Source: Toxotes chatareus (taxonomy: Eukaryota > Chordata > Actinopteri > Toxotidae). From it: DNA of 64,000 bases. The notes under the pieces were generated by a model, which saw only the letters and a program-made list of their open reading frames with translations, was not told the origin of the DNA and did not search any database. How positions within the stretch are numbered: the stretch's first letter is position 1; the number at the start of each line of letters is the position of its first letter. Below are positions 1-11,565 of the stretch, piece by piece. The stretch is from assembly GCA_016801885.1 (NCBI GenBank), contig CM028895.1, forward strand, positions 6,906,001 through 6,970,000, in the 5' to 3' direction. Both the position numbers and the translations under genes were made by a program.

Positions 1-777
1 TCCGTCATCGTGGTTGTTAATGCTTTAATATTTACCTTTGTGTGGCAGCCCTGCAAAGCTGGTGAGATGTGTGACAACCCGTGTATCAACCACAAGCACA
101 ACCACAACGACAACTTCAACTACAACGACAGTGCCACAGAAAGCACAAGTGTCAATGCCACGCAGTCTGCTATTAAGGCTGCTGGCCCCTGCTGGGTCCT
201 CTACTTGGATCCCACTCTCTGCATCATCATGGTGGGCATCCTGTTGTATACTACCTACCCACTGCTCAAAGAGTCGGCCCTCATCCTGCTGCAAACCGTG
301 CCCAAGCAGATCAACATGCACCGGCTCAACGAGCGGCTGTTGAGTCTGGAAGGTGTGCTCGCCATCCACGAGCTGCACATCTGGCAGCTGGCCGGGAGCC
401 GTATCATCGCCACGGCTCACATCAAGTGCCACGACCCCACATCTTACATGGAGGTTGCCAAACGGATCAAGGACTTCTTCCATGACGAGGGCATCCATGC
501 CACCACCATCCAGCCAGAGTTTGTCACGTTCAACTCGGAGTCTCGAGACTCCCTCTGTGAGCTCTCCTGTCGGACTCAGTGTGCTCCCAAGCTGTGCTGC
601 GGTTCTGCCGACAAACAGAACACAGGGCCCGACAAGAAGGCCAGCGGTGACTGCAAGTCGGCTGCTGCTTCATCCTTGGAAGGGATCAGTGAGACCCCAG
701 AGCAGGCCGCAATTCAGGTGTGTCCTCGGTCAGAGCCCGAAGTTACCATCACCAGAGAGGTGGAGTCGTCTCTGTGA
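1..777 (+). CDS. slc30a1: Zinc transporter 1 (ZnT1), last coding exon, 5' partial
   Basis: Plasma-membrane cation diffusion facilitator that exports cytosolic zinc. Frame 1 is open from the first base to TGA at 775-777, giving 258 residues. It starts inside a membrane helix (SVIVVVNALIF), continues through an extracellular loop rich in His and Asn (CINHKHNHN) and the last helix (LDPTLCIIMVGILLYTTYP), then the cytosolic domain (LKESALILLQTVPKQ, HELHIWQLAGSRIIATAHIK). The tail has the ZnT1 Cys cluster (CELSCRTQCAPKLCCG) and ends in ESSL like mammalian ZnT1. The first exon, with the TM2 metal site, lies before the window; the TM5 HxxxD motif probably lies just before base 1. The His/Asn run in the loop is longer than I recall for mammals. 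Identification is secure; the paralogue (a or b) cannot be decided here. Confidence 0.95.
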   Translation, partial: SVIVVVNALIFTFVWQPCKAGEMCDNPCINHKHNHNDNFNYNDSATESTSVNATQSAIKAAGPCWVLYLDPTLCIIMVGILLYTTYPLLKESALILLQTVPKQINMHRLNERLLSLEGVLAIHELHIWQLAGSRIIATAHIKCHDPTSYMEVAKRIKDFFHDEGIHATTIQPEFVTFNSESRDSLCELSCRTQCAPKLCCGSADKQNTGPDKKASGDCKSAAASSLEGISETPEQAAIQVCPRSEPEVTITREVESSL

Positions 778-2540
778 GATCGAGGGCACTGACTGAAACA
801 GAGGAGAAGCTGGAAAATGACCACTCTGGGCAGAAATCATCACTGTCATTCATAGGATGCTGTTATCTTTTTGACCTGTAGTTGTCCTGATAAGGAAATA
901 ATTTTCCTTAGCCTTTTATTCTCTGTCATTGCCCCCCCTTCTGGCTGAAATACCCCCTCCATGTACATGCATTTGCGCCTCATTTTTTTCATCTTCCTCT
1001 CTCTCATGTCCAACCCCTTCCCTCCCTCCCAGCATCTCCTCTGCCGCTCAGCTCCTCTCTTGTTGTCTGTTGCCCTGGCAGTATGGTGGCAATGCATGTT
1101 TGGGTTCACTGACCTTATCTCCTCCAGGACTGGAGCGAGTCCTGCATGAGTGTCCCTCATTAGCACCGTGTTGTGATGCGTCATCTCGTCCCATGGTGTT
1201 TCTGTGCCAAAGCTTCTCACTGCAGGACTGAAGGGATCGGAGAGATGCCCTCTCCTCAAAAAGGACACACACAACACATGCAAGTCGGAGCACACATCAC
1301 TAGGTTATTTTTTTTAGCCTATGGACCTGTCGGCGAAGAGTCTACCACCTTGTTTTTTGCGTAGGCTTTGAGCAGATCTATTTTCTTACCCTCTGGCCCC
1401 AGATGGAAGGGTGTTGTATTGCATAATAATTTAAGTATTTAAGTTATTAGAAATGATCTATTTCTCTCTGTAGATGCTGTTTGTAATATTTAGTTTGGAT
1501 GATAGAAACATTTTTGCAATTTTTCTGTCTTGAAGTTTTTGACAGACCACCTATGCTGTAGTCAGTTTTACAAATGTGATGTTTTTATAATGATCTTGTT
1601 TTTTCAGACTTTTCTCTGGCCTTGACTCGGTTTTAATTGCAGTTTTGAGTTGGATACAGAAGCCGTATCAACACCTCTCTCACCTTGCCTTTTAAATACA
1701 AAACTGCTGTGGTATAGCACTAAATATAGTAGACACAGTGCAGCTGAACTTCTTGCAATGGCACAGTCACCTAATTAAATGTTCATTCACAAATTTGATG
1801 CCTTGCAAGCCAGAGGGTTGGGTCTGTTGTGAAGAAATTAGCACTGTATGCCATTAGTGAAACACTATCCTCTGTGTGAAACTGTACTGGAAGCTTTCTG
1901 ATGGTGGCTGTTGATTTCGTTTTAAAATCCTCATGAATGTTTGCGGCACCTTGTCACAATCCACACCGAGGGGGAGGTTTTGTATTTCCAGGATGTTTTA
2001 CTAAGTTTGCATGAACAAACTGAGACCTGGTGTTCAAATTTTCAGAGCTCTACTATGAGCTACAGCTGCTGCTTACCAGCACCCGCTGGTATCCTCCAAT
2101 GTTATTCATAACTGTGTAGGGAATGACTCATCATATAGCTTATCTGTCCACTGCTTTGGACAGCTGAGCAAGCTATGTTTGCTGAATTAAAGTCCATATG
2201 GTGGCCTTTGAAATCTTATGAATTTCTCCCTCGTCACCACAGATATCATTTAAAAGTGATCCATGAGTGCGTTTCAGCTTTCCACTCCCCATTACACGTG
2301 TAAATGCAATATAGAAATATGTGCTGGGAAATGTATATTGACGTGTTCTTCATTTGTAATGTTTGGTCACTTTTATTCTGTGTCTTTTAAGACTTGAGCT
2401 CTATGTGCAAATTGAAAACAAAAGTGTTTTTTTTTTTTTATTATTTTAGATATGACATGTCAGCTGATGTGTTTTTGAGATATCTATATATCTCGTTCCA
2501 ATGTGTCATTGTGAAATAAAAAAAAATGGCCGTTTGGTAC
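778..2540 (+). other. slc30a1: slc30a1 3' UTR with poly(A) signal
   Basis: This stretch follows the ZnT1 stop and has no supported ORF. It becomes AT-rich after about 1400. AATAAA at 2515-2520, followed at once by an A-run, is the first convincing polyadenylation signal, implying a 3' UTR of about 1.75 kb. The end point is inferred. Confidence 0.6.
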
Positions 2541-2624
2541 AATTGACAAACCCATTGTCAGTGGTGTTATTAATTTGCTTTTACATGGAACCAAGAAAAC
2601 TTTTCATTAAGCAGAAATGACGTT

Positions 2625-2800
2625 CTTTAAAAGAAGAAGAACAACCACAAAGAGATGGAAAAATAACCGCAGAGACATGAAATGTCTTTGAAGAGACACA
2701 AAATGACCATAAAGGGACCTGGGTCAATCACAAAAAGATTAAATATGAGACAACAAGACATAAAACAACCAAAAAGGACACAAAATAGAAGCGGATAGTT
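2625..2800. repeat. Degenerate minisatellite-like repeat (AGAGACACAAAA / ACAACCA type)
   Basis: Imperfect short units alternate 'aaccacaaagaga', 'gagacacaaaatgacc' and 'aaaacaaccaaaaagg', leading into 'gtctcagtctggg'. I recognise the style as a dispersed teleost repeat. A related fragment lies at 54820-54900. Confidence 0.55.
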
Positions 2801-5194
2801 GTTTTGTGTCTGTCTCAGTCTGGGTTGGGGTCTTGCTCCTATGTAGCAGGTTTTGGGGGGGTGGGGGTGGGGGGGTGCTGTATTTGGAGTTTCACACCAG
2901 AATATTTAGAGTTGTTGAATTGGCATCCATTTATTACACCGAATGAACCTGTAACCAGTAATAATGTGAATTTCATTATTGCCAAAACCAGGGCTTTAAA
3001 TCATTAAATCCACTTTAGCCATAGAAGTGTGTATGAGATTAAAGAGGAGATTTGGCTTTAAAGGAGCAGGGGCTATACACAGGTCGGCATAGCTTTATTA
3101 CACTCACCCTACATTCCAGGTTCCGTTAAAAGTTCAGCTGAAATGAAGATGTATGTGCATGTCTGCTACAGTGTAGGTTTTTTTTTGTGGTTTAATGATT
3201 TCATCAATACAAGATCAGATTTGTCTGAGGAAGTGTAAATGATGATTAACTATATTCTGCTCCTGGTCTCTGAGCTGATGCTGATTAGCCAACTACAGAG
3301 ATGTTGTTCAAGAGCTGTTAATGCAAAACCTATAAACTTGCTGAGATTGTCTTGCATTCTAATTCAACTTCAATTATATTTTATACGGCACATCATTCAA
3401 AGAGCCTCTTCACTCTTTACAGGAGCTCACAGAATACGCAGGCAGAATCTCAAATATTATTCAGGTCTTTATTTTAGTGAAGGTAGAACTAAAATGCTCC
3501 ATAACAAGTAAGAGAGCTTTAAAGTTCTTGCTAATGTAAAGGTACACAAGTATTATCAGCCAAACGTATCTGAAGTAACAAAATGTATGTATGAAAATGT
3601 ATGTATGAATGAGCAGCACTTTAGCTCATTATGTCATCCATAAGAAAGTTAAGGGAACTAGTTGTCAAAATAGAAATGAGCTGAATATTTTACCCAGCCT
3701 GTGAAAGTAGGAGGGACCATAGCACATAGAAAAAATGATGAGTTTCAAGCCTTAATCTCTCATAAATCTCTGTTTCCTAAACTTGCAGTGGGAGTTTAAA
3801 TCTAAATGTGAATTTCTGTCAAACTGTCACTGAAAACCACATTGTCCACGATCGTGTTGATCTAGTCCACAAGGCCAACAGGAAATTTGTGGCCCCTGTC
3901 TTCTGTCCAGTTACAAAACCTCAGACCATCTAAACAGTAATAATGGTTAGAGTTAAATGTGACATACAGAGCATGAGTGAGCTGCAGAGTGTCATCTACA
4001 CAAGTCCATAATTACAGAGTTTCACAACTCTTCTCTGCGGTGTAAAGAAGCGGCTACTGGCTCGGCTCTGTGGCTGCGTTTCAGTGGGAGTCTGGTGAAG
4101 CTGCTGACTGTCAATGTGAAACTATCGGAGCAGTCACCGGCCTGAAGGGACTTATGTAAGAGGCCCAGGGGCATTCCAAAGGCAACAAGCATGGGGGCTC
4201 TACCCAGCATTCCTCAGGGCTGCTGGCCCGCTCGCTCCTCACTCTCTGTCCCCTTTCATGTGAACAGACAGAGGTTCATGCATAGAGCAGCTCTCTTTTT
4301 GTGCTCTTTGTCTTAGTCAGACGTTCTTTACACCTTTATTGCAGCCCACTATGTGCAGCAGTAAAGTCGGTCTGTATCCAGTCACTGCTGACATCTCAGT
4401 TTCACATAGACCCGGATGGTGACTCTAATGTATTATCAACCTTTTCTCCTACAAATAATGTTTATATACAACTGTCCTCAATACACATGGTAAGAGTATA
4501 TGCTGAAGGTTTGTTAATCCTAAGGAAAGATCATGATCTTTAAAGACAAACAAACAAAAATACAAAAAACAAACAAACAAAAAAACTGTGATGTCTTAGT
4601 AATCAGCATTTAAGGTGACGATGCAAGACCCCCGTGTTTATGACTTGTAACATTACATCTCGTTACTTCTTGTAACATTAAAATAAAACGTTTTTAATTA
4701 TTTAATCTTGTCGCTCAAAATATGCGTCACAACCGCCTATGCGCGACACCCGGCGGCAACATTTTTAGGCTGACATCTGACTGCGCGGCCCAGTACACGC
4801 GATAAAGTGATGATGGTTCGCTGCAGGTGGATAAGTTAAGTTTGGATTTTTATTTCATAAATACAAGGAGGAATCAAATAGACACTGAGTATTTTATTTG
4901 AAAGTAAATATCAACCAAGCGTCTTTTTTTTCGGAATTCAAAATGTTTTTGTTACATGCAGAAATAAAATTTCGTGTGCTGATTTCATAACTGCAACTCA
5001 CTATAATTTTTTATACATAGCATACTGGTAAAAAAAAAAAAACACAAAAAAATCTTCATTTTAGATGTCAGAAGGGTTTTGTGGCTCCGGGTGTTTTCTT
5101 TTCTGTGTTTCTTTTTTACCCCCCAGTAAAAACAAACATGGTTTTTGTAAATGTTAAATGAATGAGATCCATGGTGATGATTAGTGAGATTAAG

Positions 5195-5290
5195 AAAAGT
5201 TAGCAGAGCCAAAGCCCGGCTAGCTGTTTCCCCCTGTTTCTAGTCTTTATTCTAAGCTAAGATAATTGTTTCCTGGTTGTGGGTTCATGT
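5195..5290. repeat. Fragment of a dispersed teleost repeat (GCTAGCTGTTTCCCCC type)
   Basis: The text 'ggctagctgtttccccctg...tctaagctaag...tttcctgg' resembles one end of a common fish interspersed element. Parts of the same family appear to flank the SINE at 30616-30926. Assignment is from memory, not a database search. Confidence 0.45.
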
Positions 5291-5316
5291 TTGCACTGCA
5301 GAACACTAATTTGTAC

Positions 5317-5341
5317 GTGTGTGTGTGTGTGTGTGTGTGTG
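5317..5341. repeat. (GT)12 microsatellite
   Basis: Uninterrupted GT dinucleotides. Confidence 0.95.
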
Positions 5342-8300
5342 GTTGCACCAGGCCATCTGTTTCCCTGGCTTTGTCTCTGGGATTTTCAAACAGGGTGCAC
5401 AGGACATGAGGCTGAGTTTAGGGTGGGGGGAGAGGAGTGGGATGAACACTGGACTTGAGGGTGAGAGGTCACTCCGTTGCTAAATGGATTCACCTTTGCC
5501 AGCACAGCATTTGTAGGGGCAGCAGCATGTGTAAGCTAAAACTCTGGAGTCATTCAACACAGAACACAATAACCTAAAAGAAGAGTCCTGATAAACCTCA
5601 GTTCCAGTCTGAGCCTCACGTGTTACCATTATACTCAAGTCACAGAGAAAAGCAGCCGATTTTCAGAAAAATAAATACAAAGCGTTGTAGGATATATTTT
5701 AATTAGAGAGATTTACAAGTGCTGCTAAGCAGCTCTTGTAAATATGACTGTGTATTATTCATGTCTCCTGTGACAGTTATTGATATGGTTTGTAAATGTT
5801 GAATAAGTGCTGCTTTATATGATGAGAAAATCTTCTACTTCTCAAACCATTTTAAAAACCCAGTGGCTTATTGGAAAAAGAAAGAAAACAAAATTGTGCA
5901 AGGTCATCATCGGCTACAATTAAAAAGTCTTGGACTTGGGTCAACTAAATGCTAAACACAGACACACAACATGTTTTGTCACTATTTTTTGTTCCATTGG
6001 GGGAATGTTTGAGGATATTATGGCATGTATTTTACAGTTTGAGTGCTAAAATAAAATGGTTGGAAACAGATAGGGTGCACTAATAGGTGACAAATAGGAG
6101 TGATTTTGGACTTAGCCCTGCTCTGTTCTCTGTCCAGTGGAAAGAAAAAGGGAGAATGTTACTGACAGTGAAAGTGACTATCGAAGCAATCAGTGACCTC
6201 TGAGCTTTGTTTAGAGAGAAAGAGTCCACTGTGCATAGTCCCGTTTATGGAACAAAGACTGGGATTTCACTGCTGCTGGAGTCAGTTCACTCTCAATTCA
6301 ATTCAATTCAGGAGCTGGACTGGACTGTGCCGATTGTACTTACAGTCTACATTATGGTGGTGTAGACTGTACCTACAAGAAAATGTTTTGGTTTCATGTG
6401 ATTGTAGGATGGAAAAAAAATCTGATTTGTTTTCTTTTTAGAAAAAATTTTACTTGTTATATTTTGCTCAGTTAGTCTGATTCACATGTCATACTGAGCT
6501 TGGTGGTTTGGTGAAATGCTGGCTGGTCTGTTTCAGGTTTCTCACAATGAAAGGAATAAAGAAATATTGAACTGAAACACTGACATGTGGTCCAGAAAGG
6601 AGAACTTTAACCTTTAAACCAGTTAATTTTGCATAAATGCCAATGAGCAACATGGTTTTGTGTACGTCAGTCAGTGTGTAGGCAGCGAACATAAACTGAT
6701 GACTCAGAATTGATGGCTTTACTTCCTACTTTCAACACTTTCTCACGTGCACTTTTATTTCCTTTATTCAGTTTCGGGGATTTTGCTCTGTTACTGCAGT
6801 GTATCACCTCTTCTTATCTCTTCTTGTATATGAATATTTCAGTCCTCAATCCCAATCAAGGATTTTAGGGTTATGAAGTAATTTCTGCATTATAGCATCA
6901 GAAATATTAATGGTTATTTGTCCGTTTTTGAGAGCCCACCAAATTCTAAATTTTGTTACTGCTTTCACTAAAAGCCAAAAGGATCAACCTCATGGTGGTG
7001 CTAGAAGAAAAATTAGTGGCTCACCATAAAGATTAGGATTCGTCCTCTTGGAACCATGAATGTCTGGGCTAAATCTAGTGGTAATCCATCCAATAGATGT
7101 TGAGATTTAAGTCTGCACCAAATTAGCGGCCACACTACCTTGACTAAAAGATGTGAAAAACAAATATCTGTTTTATAGTACTACTCTCTGAGTGATGAAA
7201 TAACACATGTAACACAACATTAAAACATTACTAGCACAGTAATAAAAGTTAACTATTGTCCTGAGGATATTCCTGATCACCTGTGATGCACCACACACAG
7301 ATAAGGGAAATCCGAGGCAGGAGTCCAAACTTTTGGCTCAGAGAGTGAAAATAAAGAGAATCTCTGGACTTTACTATGGGACTGTCCTCTCCCACACTCC
7401 TCACAGAAACCTTTAATCTGACCACATGGCAGGTTTGTACCCACAGAAGACCTGTCCGTCTTGGAGAGAGATTAGGAGGCCTGGAATGTTAACCAGCTCT
7501 CTAGTGAGGATGACGATGGTGATGATGATCTGCAGTAGTACTTTGTACTTCTAATAAGTATAGTCAGGGGAGGAAGTGATCTAAAGGACTTTGTACCTAT
7601 GGGAGCAATGTTTGTCCTTATGTTTTATCCTTGCTATATAAGATTTAAAAAAAAAAAAAAAACTTGTGTTTTATCAGGGCTGTGAAGGAAGGTGTTGGAG
7701 AAAAGACTTCGGGTTAATGTTTCACTGATTACCTGTGCTCTAATGTCAAGCCTCCCTCCCCAGCCTCTCAGACTTTGATCACAGAGGTGAGTGGGTTGAA
7801 CCAGCAATAATGAATTCTTCACTGATAAACAGAGCGCTAACAAACTCTACTGAGAGCAAAGAGGAGATCAACACAAAACACAGTCTCATCACATCGCAGG
7901 TGATCTGAATACAGAGGAAAGTTAAATAGTTGTATATTTAAGTTTGATTGATTATTATCAGGATTGTTGCCTATAATTCTGACTTGTTATTTTGTTAATT
8001 TAACGAAGCATAAAGCTGCCAGGAACCGTGATTTTTCTTGAAAAAGATGAGAAAAATCACACAGTCACCGATAAAAGTTTTAGTGATACTTAATGTTGTT
8101 ATAGAACAGTTCAAGGTCGCTTAAAAACAGTTTTACTGTTTATCCACAGAAACAGCAGGAAAATGTAGTAAATAAAATTATAATGAAGTCTGTTTTCATG
8201 TAAAATCTTTTCACCCCTACTCATTTTGTGTGCCTTTTTCATTGAAAGTCTATGTATCTCAATGTATATGTCTATAAATATGGTATTAATTCAAAAACAT

Positions 8301-8701
8301 GGCATTAATTACAGTTTTAAAAATGAGATACAGTGTGAAAGCTCCACATGAGCACTTTCAACAGGTTTTCTCAGCTTGTCTCTGCATAATACAGTAAATA
8401 AAATTATATTACACTAGACTTGTAAAGGACAAATTACCTACACAGAAAAGAACACTGTAATGTCATGATTTAGTCATTATTCATCAAGGCTGGATCAGTG
8501 ACTCCTCTGCATTTTGTTGTGCGTAATGATGAAGCTGTAAACAGATTTTTGCTGTTACACAATGTGTTTTCCGCTCTTCCTTCCTCCCGATGTCGTCCTC
8601 CTCCTCCAGCTGACAGATTTTTATGGTTATCTTTGGAAACAAACACACAGTCAAACGCTGCTGTTGTACATACTTCTTCCCTCCCCCCACCAACACACAA
8701 T

Positions 8702-8725
8702 CACACACACACACGCACACACACA
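8702..8725. repeat. (CA)n microsatellite, interrupted once
   Basis: CA dinucleotides with a single CG interruption. Confidence 0.9.
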
Positions 8726-9507
8726 TTATCACGAGGACATGTGTAATAACTGACAAGAGGAATACTGTGAAAACAGCAGACTCACTGCTGGGAGTACAGA
8801 CGCTCCTAACCAGCGCAACACATAAATGATTTGGTTTTGAAATGCTGCCCTTCCCCCCTCACACATACACACGTTTTTAGACGTGGTTGTTACTGAAACT
8901 TGCTTGTCTTCTGGGCGAATGAAATGCTTGCATGGGTCTCAACTGATAACAGCTGTTCACCAGTTGAAAAGGGATTTTTCTTGTATATATGTACAAACTG
9001 TGCAAACACTTTCTCCTTATTTGTACAAAATGTTTGCACAGTCCTGTGTAATCGAGGTCTGGATGTTTTCAGCGAAAAGAACATTGTCCTAGGGCCATTT
9101 TTTTTTTTTAGTTATTTCATTTTGCTCATGGTGCACTTGATAGAGAGATGAACTGTAGATACGTACATAGCTCAACATCCAGTTTACACCCTTCACGCCT
9201 GGCATACACTCAGGCGAACAAGCAAATATCATTCAGAAAAGACGAGGAAAAGGAAATTAACTTGGGAGCTTCTTGCTGTCATGTGACAATGACCAAACCA
9301 CCACTGCAGCCCATAAAAAAGTGCTGTTTATAACTTGGCATTTATTAAGATAATGTATAAGTGCAAAGAGGAAGCTCTATTAGCAATAATCTCACCTGAT
9401 TAATATTTTATGTACTGTTATATGGAAAGCCTCTTTGTGCTGACACAGTTTTATTTACATCCTGTGATTGACTACTTATTCACTTCACATCCCTGTTATG
9501 TTCACAT

Positions 9508-9720
9508 TAGAGCTGAAATAACTGGACAATTAACTGATATATTTACTGGATTTCCTAGTCTTCTGTGACGGTAAACAAAATATTTCTCCATACTATTTGT
9601 CACACAAAACAAAGCAGTCGAATGTGTCAGTTTTGGCTCTTGGAAATCGTGATGGACAATTAAAATATAAAAACACTGGTCTTGTGATTTAGAGTTGACT
9701 ACAGAGCCTTGCAAAGCACC
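9508..9720 (-). mobile_element. Fragment of a hAT-like MITE family
   Basis: Starts with 'tagagctgaaataact', close to the terminal sequence (TAGAGCTGAAAC) of the copy at 17578-17870, and shares the 'ggacaatta' style interior. Non-autonomous and degraded. Confidence 0.45.
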
Positions 9721-10687
9721 AAAAGATGCATTTTTTTAATCTTCTGTGCACAAGATTTAAAAAAACACTTAGGTTTTCCAGACTTTGGAAGCTCTTTATT
9801 TTTACCTGATGTGACAGTCAAAGAAAAACAAGTCCTTTACTAAAGAGGTCATGAGGTTATGTTGTTATCACAGAGTTTGTGGGGCAAACTGGAGGTCTTC
9901 ACGCAACAGTGCAGCAAACATCGACTCATGCTCAAGTTGAGATTGTTTGCAGTGTTATCCAAAGACACACAATCTTTCCATACAAACTAAATCAGTTAGC
10001 CAGTAATTTGGTAATTCCTGCAGTTAATGGATGACATTGTGCATAGAAAGTGAACTCCAGCTTGTATGGAGGAATTTATTCTTTCATTTCATTACATTTC
10101 CAGCCATCTGGTCGTGCAATATGGCCGTGTAACAGGCGGAGAATCAGGCCTTGGGCTGTCTCTGTCAAACGCTGATCTCAACTCAGCCGGATGAGCAGGG
10201 AAATCAAGGATAAGATTTATATAATGTGTTTTTATAAAGCATGACTCTTCTTGTTCATGTGGGTTTTTTTAAAGGATGTTGTTACTTATAACAGCTCTAA
10301 TTAAGATTTTTAGATCAGATGCCTTTTTTTCCACCTTACCGGCTCAACTCGACTCAGCTGTACTCACTTTTGGTACCAGGTATTTAGTTTTACCTGAGTT
10401 CAGACAAGAAACAGTGTGTTTGTTAATGAGTTTTCGAGGTGCTGGTTGGTGTATTTTTGAACTTCAGTTTCTGAGTTGTAAATATCATTCATGTCAAGTA
10501 AGTCATTAGTTACAACTTGAAAAGGTTGATGTACTTGAAAGATGTTACAACTCATTTCAGTAGAAGTCTATCATTTAATTAAATGACATGAATCTTAAAA
10601 TGTGAATGTGATATGAGTGTATTTCCCAAAATGTGGACTGTTTGGACTGTTTAATTAAATTGATAAATCTGTGCAAGAAAAAAAACT

Positions 10688-10728
10688 CCATTTATTATCA
10701 TTAATAATAAATTAATGGTAATAAATGG
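10688..10728. repeat. Near-perfect 41-bp palindrome
   Basis: Arms of 18 bp (CCATTTATTATCATTAAT and ATTAATGGTAATAAATGG) pair with one mismatch around a 5-base centre. Purely AT-rich; could extrude as a cruciform. No gene nearby. Confidence 0.8.
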
Positions 10729-11439
10729 TATCAGGTACTTTCAACCTTTAAAAGCTACACCTTCAGGTCTTTATGAGGTGTCATCGAGCTTCATTTTACA
10801 ATTTCTTTACACCTGTTTATCCTGTGGCTCAGACCACGATGAGCTGTGACAGTATTCAGCTCCCTGTGCAGATTCACTGACCTTAGTCCGCAGTCTACAG
10901 AGGCTTTTCCAGTGAAATGGGATGCTGGACAAAGGCCAATGAAAAAGGGGATGTCAGCAAATCAGAGTTTTTTTCCCCTGCACTCATGTGATCTGCCCTG
11001 AACTTCCTTCCCTACAGTCAGACCAGAGGGCGGCTTGCTACTTTGCAGTGGAGCCTGTTTGAGTTCCAGTCAGATGTTAAAGAACATGTCTGTTACTGCA
11101 CGGCTTTGGGATTACATAATGAAGTTTGAGCAAGGAGTGAATTTTTTTAGTGGCTGTTTATTGTGTCAGATAAGGAAGAAAGCTGAATATGTGAAATATG
11201 AAGAAACCTTTTCAGGCTAGTTTGCAGTAGTAGAGTTGCAGTGAAATGATGAAACAGCATTATACATTAGCATTAAGCTCTTAAAACCCTCTGATGCAGT
11301 TTTTAAAAAAATCATAATCCTTCTTTTCTTATCTTTCTTTTTGTTTCCAGGAACCCCCCCCCCCCCCTCACCTCCCTTGTTCTTATAACCCTGCTCACAT
11401 TTCTTGTAAAATTCTCCACCTTTTTCCTTTTAATGTGGC

Positions 11440-11565
11440 AGAAGAAAAAGTCAGACCCTTCACCTAAATAAAAGAAGTAGTATCACAGTGTACAAATATT
11501 CCATTTACAAGCAAAAGTCCTGTATTTAAAAGTTCAGGTCCTTCATTTATCAGTGTTGTGTATGA
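11440..11565. repeat. Dispersed teleost repeat ('aagtaaaagtcctgcatt' family) fragment
   Basis: Contains 'acaaatattccatttacaagc' style sequence followed by 'aaaagtcctgtattta'. The same wording recurs at 19158-19247 (opposite strand) and 34965-35710. Confidence 0.5.

Noticed and set aside
25..498. 157-codon minus-strand ORF over the slc30a1 exon
   Set aside because: A shadow of the ZnT1 frame; no homology and it lies opposite a clear coding exon.
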